From Anaerolineae bacterium (GTDB lineage Bacteria; Chloroflexota; Anaerolineae; Aggregatilineales; J027): 33,220 nucleotides of DNA. Under the pieces are notes generated by a model. That model was not told the origin of the DNA and did no database searches. It saw only the letters and a program-made list of their open reading frames with translations. This document shows, in pieces, positions 7,748-18,145 of the stretch. The stretch covers positions 1-33,220 of the forward strand of contig JAAUUD010000005.1 of the NCBI GenBank assembly GCA_012031655.1. The letters are read 5' to 3'. The first letter of the stretch is position 1. Every line of letters starts with the position of its first letter. The position numbers and the translations under genes are program-made.

Positions 7748-10145
7748 ATGCAACACCAACTCAATGCGCTCTATCAACCCATAAAGCAGGGGCTGGCTAC
7801 CGGCGCCTTGCTCGGCGGTTTGCTGGTCTTCCTCATTTTGATCGGCATCCCTTCGCAAGAAAGCGAGCAGCTCGCCGCCGCGACCCTGCCCCTGTTTGCT
7901 GCACTGGCGCTGTTTTTTGGATGGCGCCTGGCCCGAGGCTATACACAAGACTGGCTTGCCCTGACCATCAACGTGCTGGCAGCGGCTGTGCTCACCAACT
8001 TCCTGCTGATGAGCTTCCTGGGCATCATCAACCAAATGCACGCGGATAATGTGGATGTGGTTGGGGACTACTTTGCGCGCATGAGCACCTATCCCATGCA
8101 GGTGCTTTCCGGCGTCCCGCGCGAGGAGCTGCACCCGAACCCCCCGCGCGATCCCATCACGCGCGAATACCCGCCCAATACCGAGCTACGCACGAACCCA
8201 TTTCAGCTTTTCACCCGTGCAGAGTATGCCTTTTTCTCGGTAGCCGGGGTGCACTTAGGCGGCTTCTAGTGGCCTAACCTTGTTGCTGGGCGCAATGCTC
8301 ACCCTCGGTGGTGCAGCCCAAAAAGCCGCTGAACGCGCTGACTTCGCCAGATGGCGCCAAACCAGCGCGAACCTCCTGAAGCAGCTTAAGCTGGACTACC
8401 CCCTGGCCGAGCTACGCCACTGGACTGTGCTCCTGCTGCCTCTGTTCCTGTTCCTGCTCTTCTGGAGCAGCGTGTCGCAACCCGTCTCAGGCGGCATTTT
8501 TGACACCCTGGGCACGGAAAGCGGCGCCGAACTACACCTGGTAGACCTGAACAGCACCTTTAACCTGACCAGTAGCTCCCTGGTCAATGCCCGTAGCTTG
8601 CAACTCATCCTGGCTTTTAGTATGGTGATTGCGGGCATCTTCGCGGTTCAGGGCACGCGCCAGAACTTCAGCCGCTATCCCTACGTGTTGCGCGTGGGTC
8701 TGATCTACCTCTTTATCCTGATTTGGCTGGGCGTGGCAGCCTGGCGGGTAACCCTCAGTGACGAACAATTTATTGCCCCCAGCATCGACTTCCTCGGTTG
8801 GGAGTCGCAGGAGTGGTCCATTGTTGCGTTGATCTGCATCGCGCTGGGCATGTTCTTCTACGGCCTGCTGAGCAACCGCAACCCGCGTAATTTCGAATTC
8901 TCTCTGGTCCTCATCATGGTAAGCGGCTTGGTGATGCTGGCTCCGTTAAACATGGACCAGTACCAGACCAACGTGAGCACCTTGGTTGCAGTGTGGATCA
9001 TGTTTGGCCTGGGGATGAATATCGTTGTTGGCTACGCGGGCCTGTTGGACCTCGGTTATGTGGCTTTCCTGGCCATTGGTGCCTATACCTACGCCTTTCT
9101 CTCACCCATAAACACGCAGGCCAAGCTAAACCGTACCGAACTCAACGACCTCGGGTGGGCAATTTACATAGGCTTGGTGGTGGTGCCGCTGGTTGTGTTT
9201 GGTGCGAGCCTGGCCTGGCACCGTCTGGGCCGGGGCAACACCTCAAACCGCCCTGCCGCAACTTCTGCGCTCAAGCGCCTGGCGCCGCTCTGGAAGAACC
9301 AGCCGCCTCTGCTGGTGACGCTGGCGCTGATTGGAGTTGCGGTTGGCGCAACCTTTCTTGTGCGTGCTGTGCTGGAGGCATCCGGCCAACTTGAAGTATG
9401 GCAGTTCTCGCCCTTCCTGGTATCGCTGTTCGTTGCCATGTTTGCGGCAGCTTTTGCGGGTTTTGTGCTGGGGGTGCCTGTGCTGCGTTTACGTGGCGAT
9501 TATCTGGCGATTGTAACTCTGGGGTTTGGGGAGATCATCAGCCTGAGCCTGCGCAACCTGAGCAATATCACCGGGGGGCCATCCGGTGCGGTGCGCCTAC
9601 CCCAACCTGTCGCGGATGATACCCCCGCGCTGACGGCCTCACTGGCGGTCCTCTACCTGAATGTGGTGTTCATCCTGCTGATCATCCTCCTGGCCAATCG
9701 CCTGCGCAATTCGCGGATTGGCCTGGCCTGGCTAGCCATGCGTAGCGATGAAGATATCGCCCAATCCATGGGCATCAACCTCGTGAACGCTAAGCTACTG
9801 GCTTTTTCCATTGGTGCTGGCTTTGCGGGAGTTGCCGGGATGCTCCTGGCGGCCAACCAACCTGGCGGCATCTTTCCAGAAAGCTTTACCCTGCAACAGT
9901 CTATTAATGTGTTGGCCCTGGTTATTATCGGCGGGATGGGCAGCATTCCTGGCGTCATCATCGGCGCAATCGTGCTGGTGGGCTTGCCAGAAATCCTGCG
10001 CCCGGTTCAGGAATACCGGATCATGGCGTTTGGGTTATTGCTGGTTGTCACGATGGTGGTCCGTCCCAGTGGCCTGTTGCCCACCCCACCCCCAGCGCTG
10101 GAAGCCGAAGCTCAAAATCTTTACCAGAGCCGGCGTGAGGAATGA
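7748..10145 (+). CDS. livM: LivM permease with a large N-terminal extension; frame break near 8259-8267
   Basis: Core: GLGMNIVVGYAGLLDLGYVAFLAIGAYTYA...LRLRGDYLAIVTLGFGEIISLSLRNLSNITGGPSGA...GGMGSIPGVIIGAI. Upstream ORF 7748..8269 joins in frame 8280..10145 if one T is removed at 8264-8265 (VHLGGSSGLTLLLGAML). Confidence 0.8.
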
Positions 10146-10147
10146 CC

Positions 10148-10984
10148 ATGAATGCCCTTGACGTTCAGTCCATCACCAAAGTCTTTGGCGGGCTGGTCGC
10201 TGTTTCAGAGGCCAGCATGGCCATCCCTGATCGCGCCATTGCCAGCCTCATAGGACCCAACGGCGCAGGCAAAACCACGTTCTTTAACTGCGTTTCGGGT
10301 TTCTACAAACCAGAACGCGGAAAGATCATCGCCTATGGGCGCAATATTCAGGGCCTGCGTACAGACCAGATCATGGCGCTGGGGATTGCGCGGACCTATC
10401 AGAACATTCACCTCTTTAGTGGCATGACCGTTCTGGAAAACATCCTGGCCGGGATGCACAGCCGCCGGGCCATGGGGCCACTCGGCGCATTGGCGCGCCA
10501 CCGCAGCAACCGAGATGAAGCGCGCAATGTGCTGGCCAATGCTTACCACTGGCTGGAATACGTTGGCCTGGCGGGTCAGGGCGACCAGTTCGCCACCAAC
10601 CTCTCCTATGGAAGCCAGCGCCGGCTGGAAATCGCACGCGCCCTGGCCAGCGAGCCACGCATCCTGCTGCTGGACGAGCCAACCGCAGGCATGAATCCAC
10701 AAGAAAAACAAACAATGATCGACTTTATCCGGCGCTTGCGCGATGAACTGGGCCTTACCATCTTTTTAATCGAGCACGATATGGGCCTGGTGATGAACGT
10801 TTCTGATCAGATCACCGTCCTCGACTATGGCCGCGTCATTGCAGAAGGCACACCCACAGAAGTCAAAAACAATCCGCGTGTCATCGAAGCCTATCTGGGG
10901 AGCCAGGCCGAGCAAGAACCCCATGCCGCCGAGATACCTGATGACCTTCCCCAAGATGAACAGCCCCAGAAAGAAACTGTGTAA
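10148..10984 (+). CDS. livG: Branched-chain amino-acid ABC transporter ATP-binding protein LivG
   Basis: Walker A GPNGAGKTT, signature LSYGSQRRLEIARAL, Walker B ILLLDEPTAGMNP. An alternative start lies at 10142. Confidence 0.92.
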   Translation: MNALDVQSITKVFGGLVAVSEASMAIPDRAIASLIGPNGAGKTTFFNCVSGFYKPERGKIIAYGRNIQGLRTDQIMALGIARTYQNIHLFSGMTVLENILAGMHSRRAMGPLGALARHRSNRDEARNVLANAYHWLEYVGLAGQGDQFATNLSYGSQRRLEIARALASEPRILLLDEPTAGMNPQEKQTMIDFIRRLRDELGLTIFLIEHDMGLVMNVSDQITVLDYGRVIAEGTPTEVKNNPRVIEAYLGSQAEQEPHAAEIPDDLPQDEQPQKETV

Positions 10985-10987
10985 GCT

Positions 10988-11704
10988 ATGAGCCTGCTGG
11001 AACTCCGCAACGTCCATACTTTTTATGGCAAAATTCATGCCCTAAAGGGCATTTCGTTACGTGTGGAAGAAGGCGAAGTGGTCACGCTGATCGGTAGCAA
11101 TGGGGCCGGAAAAAGCACCACGCTCAAAACTATCTCTGGCATTACGCCAGCCGCTGAAGGCAACATCATCCTGGGTAAGCAAGAGATCACCCAGCTAAAG
11201 CCGGATCAGATCGTTGGGCTGGGCGTCATCCAAAGCCCAGAAGGGCGTCGCATTTTTGGCCGCCTGACCGTGCGGGAAAATCTGGAGATGGGCGCCTTCA
11301 CGCGCGATGACAAAGCCGGCATAGCGCAAGATCTCGAGTACGTCTTCGGTCTGTTTCCGCGCCTCAAGGAGCGCGAAAATCAGCATGGCGGCACGCTTTC
11401 TGGCGGCGAACAACAGATGCTGGCCATGGGCCGCGCCTTGATGGCCAAGCCACGCATTCTGCTGCTGGATGAACCCTCAATGGGCCTGGCGCCTCTGCTC
11501 GTCAAGAGCATTTTTGAGATCATCAAGTACCTGAATGAAGAGCGCCACACCACCATTCTGTTGGTGGAGCAAAATGCTAACGTAGCACTGCAAGTGGCGC
11601 AGCGCGGTTATGTGCTGCAAAGTGGGCACATCATCATTGCGGATGATGCCGAGGTGCTGGCCGCAGACCCCTCCATCCGCGAAGCTTACCTGGGAGGACA
11701 TTAA
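10988..11704 (+). CDS. livF: Branched-chain amino-acid ABC transporter ATP-binding protein LivF
   Basis: Walker A GSNGAGKST, LSGGEQQMLAMGRALM, ILLLDEPSMGLAP. Confidence 0.93.
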   Translation: MSLLELRNVHTFYGKIHALKGISLRVEEGEVVTLIGSNGAGKSTTLKTISGITPAAEGNIILGKQEITQLKPDQIVGLGVIQSPEGRRIFGRLTVRENLEMGAFTRDDKAGIAQDLEYVFGLFPRLKERENQHGGTLSGGEQQMLAMGRALMAKPRILLLDEPSMGLAPLLVKSIFEIIKYLNEERHTTILLVEQNANVALQVAQRGYVLQSGHIIIADDAEVLAADPSIREAYLGGH

Positions 11705-11707
11705 GCG

Positions 11708-12220
11708 ATGCGCCGCCTGGTCTTGTTTCTGCTCTCCCTGCTCTGGCTGGCCGCGGCCTGCACCAGCCCGCGCGATGAAGCCGCTGCCTGGGCAGACCGA
11801 TTTCCCGAAGAGATCACACGCGAAGGCGGCCTGGCCTGGGAGCTTGATGACCGCCTGCAACGCACTGCCGCAGACCCTTCTGGCTTAGGGCACGTCCTGC
11901 TGCGTTACGAAAGTGATGATGATCTGAGCACACAGGTCACAATATGGGCGTTTGGCTCGGTTCGCCTCGCGGAGCTGCACTATGCCGCGCAGCTTGAGCA
12001 GTGGAGCTTGCAGGGCGCCACCCTGGAACGTGAACGTGCGGGCACCGCAGCATTCGACGCGGTGGCCACACCCGGCGGGGGGCTGCTCTTCTACCAGGTA
12101 GAAAACGTGGTCTTTCAGGTGGCTTTCCTGCTGCCGGCAGAGCCAGAAACACAGCAGTTTGGCCCTGAGCTTTATGAGACCTGGATGGAGTTGATCCTGG
12201 CGATTGAAGACGCGCTTTAG
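11708..12220 (+). CDS. Small lipoprotein at the 3' end of the liv operon
   Basis: MRRLVLFLLSLLWLAAACTSPRDEAAA...; clear lipobox (LAAAC), 3 nt after the livF stop. Confidence 0.7.
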   Translation: MRRLVLFLLSLLWLAAACTSPRDEAAAWADRFPEEITREGGLAWELDDRLQRTAADPSGLGHVLLRYESDDDLSTQVTIWAFGSVRLAELHYAAQLEQWSLQGATLERERAGTAAFDAVATPGGGLLFYQVENVVFQVAFLLPAEPETQQFGPELYETWMELILAIEDAL

Positions 12221-12897
12221 GGCTCCTCGGTGCGCTTGATGGGCAATCCAGCGCGTTGCCATTCCATCATCCCCTGGTCAAGCACCCGCACCCGATACCC
12301 GCGCTGTTGCAAAGCCAGGGCCAGTTCATCCGAAAGCAAGCAATAGGCACTGCGGCAGTAGGCAACCACTTCTTTGTCACGCTGTAAGTTGAGTTCGGCC
12401 TCCAGCGCCTCCAGAGGGAGGTTAATGGCACCTGGGATGTGCCCAGCTTGATATTCGTCCTCTGGACGCGCATCGAGCAAGATGACACTCTCACTGCGCA
12501 GTCTTTCCAGGAGCTCGGCGGCATCGATAGCCTCCAGAGATGCCCGTTGCTGAAAGAAGTTGTGCATCAGGTCATCAATCTCCAGCAAGTGCGTTTGTGC
12601 CAGGTCGTTGATGGACAACCAGACTTTGAGCACCATCGCATCAGCCAGGCGATAATACGCAAAAGTGCCCTCTCGGCGGACGGCAACCAAGCGTGCTGCT
12701 CGGAGCACCTGCAAATGCTGTGAAACATTGGCCACCGACATTTCCGTTTTGCGTGCCAACCCTTCGACCGTATGATCTGTCTGCGCGAGCAAATCAATGA
12801 TTTCCAGGCGTCGGGGACTGCCCAGTGCTTTCCCAATCCGTGCAAATTGCTCGTACAGTTGAAGCTTATACTCGTTCTTCTGGGTGTTGGCTGGCAT
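12217..12897 (-). CDS. ArsR-family HTH regulator fused to a rhodanese domain
   Basis: N-terminal ArsR wHTH (ALGSPRRLEIIDLLAQTDHTVEGLARKTEMSVANVSQHLQVLRAARLV) plus rhodanese domain (VILLDARPEDEYQAGHIPGAINLPL...VVAYCRSAYC). Confidence 0.9.
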   Translation of the reverse strand: MPANTQKNEYKLQLYEQFARIGKALGSPRRLEIIDLLAQTDHTVEGLARKTEMSVANVSQHLQVLRAARLVAVRREGTFAYYRLADAMVLKVWLSINDLAQTHLLEIDDLMHNFFQQRASLEAIDAAELLERLRSESVILLDARPEDEYQAGHIPGAINLPLEALEAELNLQRDKEVVAYCRSAYCLLSDELALALQQRGYRVRVLDQGMMEWQRAGLPIKRTEEP

Positions 12898-12988
12898 CCT
12901 AGCGCACCTTTTCGGTGAGGCGGTATTGATCAGATGTTATTGTATGCGTAAGCGGGGTAAAACCGCCAGCCTTTGGGGACAAACAAAG

Positions 12989-13015
12989 AGGCCGAAAGCT
13001 GTCAACTTTCGGCCT
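12989..13015 (-). terminator. Terminator hairpin downstream of tRNA-Asp
   Basis: Perfect 10-bp stem AGGCCGAAAG / CTTTCGGCCT with a 7-nt loop, followed on the minus strand by CTTTGTTTGT. Confidence 0.75.
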
Positions 13016-13018
13016 GAA

Positions 13019-13092
13019 CGCGGTGGACGGGACTCGAACCCGCGATCTTCGCCTTGACAGGGCGATATGTTAACCGGCTACACCACCACCGC
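13019..13092 (-). tRNA. tRNA-Asp (anticodon GTC)
   Basis: Minus strand: GCGGTGGTGGTGTAGCCGGTTAACATATCGCCCTGTCAAGGCGAAGATCGCGGGTTCGAGTCCCGTCCACCGC(G). Acceptor stem GCGGTGG/CCACCGC, anticodon loop CTGTCAA, TPsiC arm GGTTCGAGTCC. Confidence 0.95.
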
Positions 13093-13109
13093 TCGTAGTC
13101 GGTTGCAAT

Positions 13110-13138
13110 ATAATAATGGGCAGGAGCCATTTCGGCAA
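13110..13138 (-). promoter_or_regulatory. Putative sigma70 promoter for tRNA-Asp
   Basis: Minus strand TTGCCG-N17-TATTAT ending 17 nt before the tRNA 5' end. Confidence 0.5.
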
Positions 13139-13165
13139 GGGTCAAGTTAGCTGTTCACGCAAGTT

Positions 13166-14311
13166 TTAAGGTTTCTCATGCTGATAAATCCGGGGTGGCC
13201 TGGCAAGCAAACGCGTGGTTATCTCATAGTTTATGGTCTCAGACCAAAGCGCGATTTCGTCCGCGCTAATCTCCTCCCTCCCCTGCTTACCCAGGATCAC
13301 CACCTCATCTCCAGGTTTTGCGTCTAAAACTTCGCTGAGGTCAACGCTAAGCTGATCCATAGACACCCTTCCAAGCACGGGCACGCGTTTCCCGCCTACA
13401 AGGACCATCCCTCGATTGCTCAGCGTTCTTGGGTAGCCATCGCCATAGCCTATTGGCACAAGGCCTATGCGCCGCTCACTTGGCGTAACATAAGTGCGGC
13501 CATAGCCAACGCTGTACCCGGCAGGCAGGGTTTTTACTCTCCCTAAGTGGCTTGAGATGCGTAGTGCTGCCCGGAGTTCGAAAGGGGGTTGGACGGCAGC
13601 ATTGGGTCTGAGGCCATAGATGCCGATTCCGCAGCGGACCATGTTCAGGTGGCTATAGCGGTGGTATAGCGTCCCCCCCGTGTTCGCACTGTGTAGCAGT
13701 GCTTCTGGGGCAGTGCTGGTGCGGATGATTTCTGCGGCTTCGATGAATACACGAAGTTGCTCGCCTGTAAAGCCGTTTTCTGGTTCATCCGCCACCGCAA
13801 AGTGGGTATAGATGCCCGCCAGGCGCAGCGCTGGCTGGGCCGCAACCGCTCTTGCAAAGTCTAGACCTTCATGGGGCAGCACTCCAGCGCGGCCCATGCC
13901 AGAGTCCAGCTTGATATGAACAGAAACAATGCGCCCCAATCGCTGAGCAGCCACAGCAAGCGCTTGAACCTGCTCCATTTCCGTGAGGGTCGGGGTCAGG
14001 TGATGGGCTGCGACTTGTTCCATTTCTTCTGGCAAGGCATAGGTCATCACCAGGATGGGCGCTTGCAACCCCGCTTGCCGCAACTCCAGCCCTTCAGCCA
14101 CGCGCGAAACCCCTAGCCAGCTTGCCCCCGCCGCCAACGCAGCCCGCGCCACAGGCACCGCTCCATGCCCATACGCGTTGGCCTTTACCACGGCCATCAC
14201 CTGGACGGTTGGCCCGACCCACTCGCGGAGCCGGGCCACATTCTGGCGCACCGCCGCCAGGTCCACTTCAATGCAGGTGACCGTCTTCCCCCCCTGCCCG
14301 CCTGAGAGCAT
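13166..14311 (-). CDS. alr: Alanine racemase
   Basis: VMAVVKANAYGHGAVPVARAAL PLP-lysine motif, HIKLDSGMGRAGV, VGYGRTYVTPSERRIGLVPIGYGDGYPR, GRVSMDQLSVDL. Confidence 0.95.
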   Translation of the reverse strand: MLSGGQGGKTVTCIEVDLAAVRQNVARLREWVGPTVQVMAVVKANAYGHGAVPVARAALAAGASWLGVSRVAEGLELRQAGLQAPILVMTYALPEEMEQVAAHHLTPTLTEMEQVQALAVAAQRLGRIVSVHIKLDSGMGRAGVLPHEGLDFARAVAAQPALRLAGIYTHFAVADEPENGFTGEQLRVFIEAAEIIRTSTAPEALLHSANTGGTLYHRYSHLNMVRCGIGIYGLRPNAAVQPPFELRAALRISSHLGRVKTLPAGYSVGYGRTYVTPSERRIGLVPIGYGDGYPRTLSNRGMVLVGGKRVPVLGRVSMDQLSVDLSEVLDAKPGDEVVILGKQGREEISADEIALWSETINYEITTRLLARPPRIYQHEKP

Positions 14312-14313
14312 GG

Positions 14314-16943
14314 CTAAAGCGCTGCCAGTCGCTCTTGGAAGGTGCGGTAGCTGGCCTGATATTCGCTGAGGCGGTCGCGCTCGCTCTGGACAACTTGCGG
14401 CGGCGCTTTGCTGACAAACTGTTCGTTTGCTAACTTCTTTTCAATGTTCTGGATGAGCTTCTCCACGTTTTCCAGCTCTTTCTGGAGCCGCACCCGTTCT
14501 GCATCCAGGTCCACCAGGTCTGCCAGCGGCAGATAGAGCGTCACATCCGCCGCGACCAGCGCCGCTGCTTTTTCCGGCGCACCCCCATTCAGCCGAATGT
14601 CCTCAATGTTGCACAGCCGCGTAAAGACGTAGCCATAGTCCGCCAGCAGGTTGCCAGTCGCCCGGGGTTAGCCAGGGCGTGCAAGCGCTTGCCTGGGTCC
14701 ACGTTATACTCGTTGCGCACCAGGCGCACCTGCTGCACCAGGTCAACGAGCAAGCTCATCTGTGTTTCGGCGACTTCGTCCCGCAGAGCCGGGCTGCTGG
14801 GCCAGGCGGCAACACACAGCGCCTCGCCTTCATGCGGCATGTGCTGCCAGATTTCTTCTGTGATGAACGGCATGTAGGGGTGCAACAGTCGCAGCACCGT
14901 ATCCAGCGTATAGACCAGCACCTGGCGTACAGTGGTCTTAGCGGCCTCATCCTCACTGTATAGGGTGTGCTTGCTCACCTCCAGGTAAATCGGCGCAAAC
15001 TGCTCCCACACAAAGTCTAGAATCTGGCGTCCTGCTTCAGCATATTGATAGCTTTCAAACAGCCGATCCACGGTTTCCACCAGTTCAGTCAGATGGCTGA
15101 GGATCCAGCGCTCCGGCAAATCCAGGGTGGTTGGGTCAGGGCGCTGCGGGGTCAGTTCTGCATCCCCCAGGTTGCTCTGGACGAAACGCGCCGCCTGCCA
15201 CAGTTTGTTGCCAAAATTTCGGCTGTACTCAACACGGCTCATAGCCAGGTTCATGTCGTTGCCGGGTGTCGAGCCTGTTAGCAGCGTAAAGCGCAATGCA
15301 TCTGTGCTATAGGTATCCATGGTGTCCAGTGGATCAACGACATTCCCCAGGGTTTTGGACATCTTGCGGCCTTGTTCGTCGCGCACCAGCCCATGCAAGT
15401 ACACCGTGTGAAACGGTGGCTTACCCGTAAACCATAGCCCCATCATGATCATCCGCGCCACCCAGAAGAACAGGATGTCGTAGCCAGTTTCTAGCACGCT
15501 GTTAGGATAATAGCGCGATAGGTCCGGCGTTTGGTGCGGCCAGCCTAGCGCGCTAAAGGGCCACAGCCCACTACTAAACCAGGTATCCAGCACATCCGGG
15601 TCCTGTTCCCATAGCCCACTGTCATCCGACGGGCCAGCGCGCAACACGCGCATTTCGCCTGTTTCGCGGTGATACCAGGCCGGGATGCGATGCCCCCACC
15701 ACAATTGGCGGCTGATACACCAATCCTGGATGTTTTCCAGCCAGTGGAAGTACACCTTTTCGAAGCGCTCCGGCACGATGCGAATATCCCCGTTCCGCAT
15801 GGCAGCGATAGCCCGATCGGCCAGGGGTTGGATTTTCACAAACCACTGCTCCGAGATCAGCGGCTCGATGACCTCACCTCCGCGCTGGCTGACAGGTAAT
15901 GTGGTGTGGTAGTCCTCCTCGCGGAGGGTCATCCCAGCGGCTTGCATATCGGCCCATAGCTTTTCCCGGCAAGCATAGCGATCTAACCCCGCATAGGGGC
16001 CGCCCTGCTCGTTGATCGTCGCATCCTTGTTCATCACGTTCAGGATGGACAACCCATGCCGCTGTGCAAGCTCATAGTCGTTAAAATCGTGCCCTGGTGT
16101 GATCTTAAGCGCGCCTGTCCCAAATTCCATATCCACAAATTCATCCGCGATGACGGGAATCGAGCGATTCAACATGGGCACATAAGCGGTTTTGCCGATC
16201 AGGTGCTGGTAGCGCGGGTCGTTCGGGTTCACCGCCAGCGCGGTATCGCCCAGGATCGTCTCTGGACGAGTGGTCGCCACAGGCAAGGACTCACCACCTT
16301 CAACCGGGTAGTTGAAGTAGTACAGCTTGATGTCAACTTCCTTGTTTTCCACTTCCAGGTCGCTCACGGCGGTTTGCAACCCTGGCGACCAGTTAATGAG
16401 CCGGGTGCCGCGATAAATCAACCCCTGCTCATAGAGCGTCACAAAAGCTTCGGTCACCGCTCCCGAAAGCCCCTCATCCAGGGTAAAGCGCTCACGCTCC
16501 CAGTCGCAGGAGGCGCCCATACGCCGCAACTGGTTCTGGATTTGCCCACCATATTTTTCCTTCCAGGCCCAGGTACGCTCCAAAAAGGCTTCCCGCCCGA
16601 TTTCACGCCGGTCAATGCCCTCCTCGCGCAACATTTTTTCCATCTGGAGCTGCGTGGCAATGCCAGCATGATCTGTACCAGGGATCCAGAGTGCCGCTTT
16701 GCCCTGCATCCGCGCCTGGCGGATCATCAAATCCTCCAGGCTCACGAACATTGCATGGCCATTGTGTAGCGCGCCAGTCACATTAGGCGGTGGAATGGCG
16801 ATGACGAAAGACTCAGCCCCTTCTGGGGCGACTTCTGGTTTGAAGTAGCCTTTGGACTCCCAGAAAGCATATAGACGGCTTTCTGCCTCGTGGAAATCAA
16901 AATTTTTGCTGAGTTCTGGCATCGCTTTTCCCTTCTTGTTCAA
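14314..16943 (-). CDS. valS: Valyl-tRNA synthetase, frameshifted near 14661-14668
   Basis: PPPNVTGALHNGHAM (HIGH), KMSKTLGNVVDP (KMSKS), GTDHAGIATQ. The C-terminal coiled coil (YLPLADLVDLDAERVRLQKELENVEKLIQNIEKKLANEQFVSKAPPQVV) lies in ORF 14314..14544 in another frame. A second possible start is near 16922. Confidence 0.94.
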
Positions 16944-17007
16944 GTTCTGCTGCTCCCGCGTTGCTAGATTGCAACCGGGCCTGAATGACTACACGACATT
17001 GACTGAG

Positions 17008-17832
17008 CTACCCTCGCCGCACAAACGTTCTGATTTCCGGGGCTGCCATGGGCTTTGTCCCAATCATCACCAGTTCGGCCCGGTCATGCGAAATCTCGAT
17101 GTCCTCAAACCCCGCTTCGAGCATCACCACCTGCACTTCAGCAGCCGTGAGCGCCCGGTTCTGGATGGGAAAAACCTGCACATTATAGCGCTCCCCCTCC
17201 TGCGTCAGGATGAACTTGTTAAGCGTAACGGTCAGGGGGGGGCCTTCGTGCCAATCCCACGTCTCAAAGACGATAGTTTGCTGCCCACCATGGTCTTCGG
17301 GGTCGTGAACACGCCCCGGCAAAAAGCGCGGTCGATCCTGTAAGTAGGGCTCAAAGTCGCGCATTCCGATCAACACAATGCCGCCAGGCCGCAAGAGCCG
17401 ATAAAACCCGGCTAGCGTTTCTTCGATCTCTGTATCGGTGATGAGGTGCGGGAAAGCATCGCCCTTGGTCAAGATGACGTCCAGATTGCCATTCGTCATG
17501 CGGGCAATATCCAGAAACCCGGCCTGCAAAAAAGTAATGCGGTCACTCACGCCGGATTCTTCGGCATGTTTGCGCGCTCGTTCGATCATCTTCGGGCTAG
17601 GGTCAGAGGCCAACACCCAATACCCAATTTGCGCCAGGGCGACAGCCTGCGTCCCTGGCCCACAAGAGGCATCCAGCACCGTCTTCACCTCCCGGTCGCG
17701 GAACCAGCGCTTCAGCCGCATGCCTTCGCGCGCCAGTTGCGCTTCCCAGTCCCGGTAAAACAGATGATACTTCTCCGCCAACAGATCATAGTAGGCTTGG
17801 TTGGCGTTGCCTTGTGCGGATGTGTCGCTCAT
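17008..17832 (-). CDS. Class I SAM-dependent methyltransferase
   Basis: MSDTSAQGNANQAYYDLLAEKYHLFYRDWEAQLAREG...VKTVLDASCGPGTQAVALAQIGYWVLASDPSPKMIERARKHA. The ORF extension to 17907 overlaps the T-box terminator, so the internal ATG is preferred. Confidence 0.82.
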   Translation of the reverse strand: MSDTSAQGNANQAYYDLLAEKYHLFYRDWEAQLAREGMRLKRWFRDREVKTVLDASCGPGTQAVALAQIGYWVLASDPSPKMIERARKHAEESGVSDRITFLQAGFLDIARMTNGNLDVILTKGDAFPHLITDTEIEETLAGFYRLLRPGGIVLIGMRDFEPYLQDRPRFLPGRVHDPEDHGGQQTIVFETWDWHEGPPLTVTLNKFILTQEGERYNVQVFPIQNRALTAAEVQVVMLEAGFEDIEISHDRAELVMIGTKPMAAPEIRTFVRRG

Positions 17833-17881
17833 GTTGCCTTCCTTCGCAGCCTGCCTTGTTGCGGACGGACACTTGCCAAAT

Positions 17882-18115
17882 AAAAACGTCCCTGCCACAA
17901 CTGGCAAGGACGATTGCTCGCGGTACCACCTTGCTTCCTGGCCTTACACTAAAAAGCCAGGCGCTCGAGACGCGCTAACGGGCGTTACCGGGTGTGCTTA
18001 CTCAATTCAGCGCACCAACTCAGGAGCGACTTCGGCGGGACCCTGCGGTTTGCGCTTGCAGCCTGTGGCGCAAACTCTCTGCAACGCGGCTTAACCCGCC
18101 TACTCCTCTCCTTCA
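17882..18115 (-). ncRNA. T-box riboswitch leader, probably tRNA-Val responsive
   Basis: Minus strand: T-box/antiterminator AAGGTGGTACCGCG (17919..17932); terminator stem CGTCCTTGCCA/TGGCAGGGACG followed by TTTTT (17882..17912); Stem I GGAG-AGTA-GGCGGG ... CCCGCC-GAAGTCG-CTCC with candidate specifier GUC (18028..18030). Confidence 0.92.
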
Positions 18116-18145
18116 CAGTTGTTGGGTCAGGTGAGGTTGATTGAG

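Noticed and set aside
14580-14680. valS as a pseudogene
   Set aside because: An essential gene behind an intact T-box, with one missing base restoring the full C-terminal coiled coil; more likely a sequence error.
17833-17907. Extended methyltransferase start at 17907
   Set aside because: It would begin inside the T-box terminator stem; the ATG at 17832 (MSDTS...) fits better.
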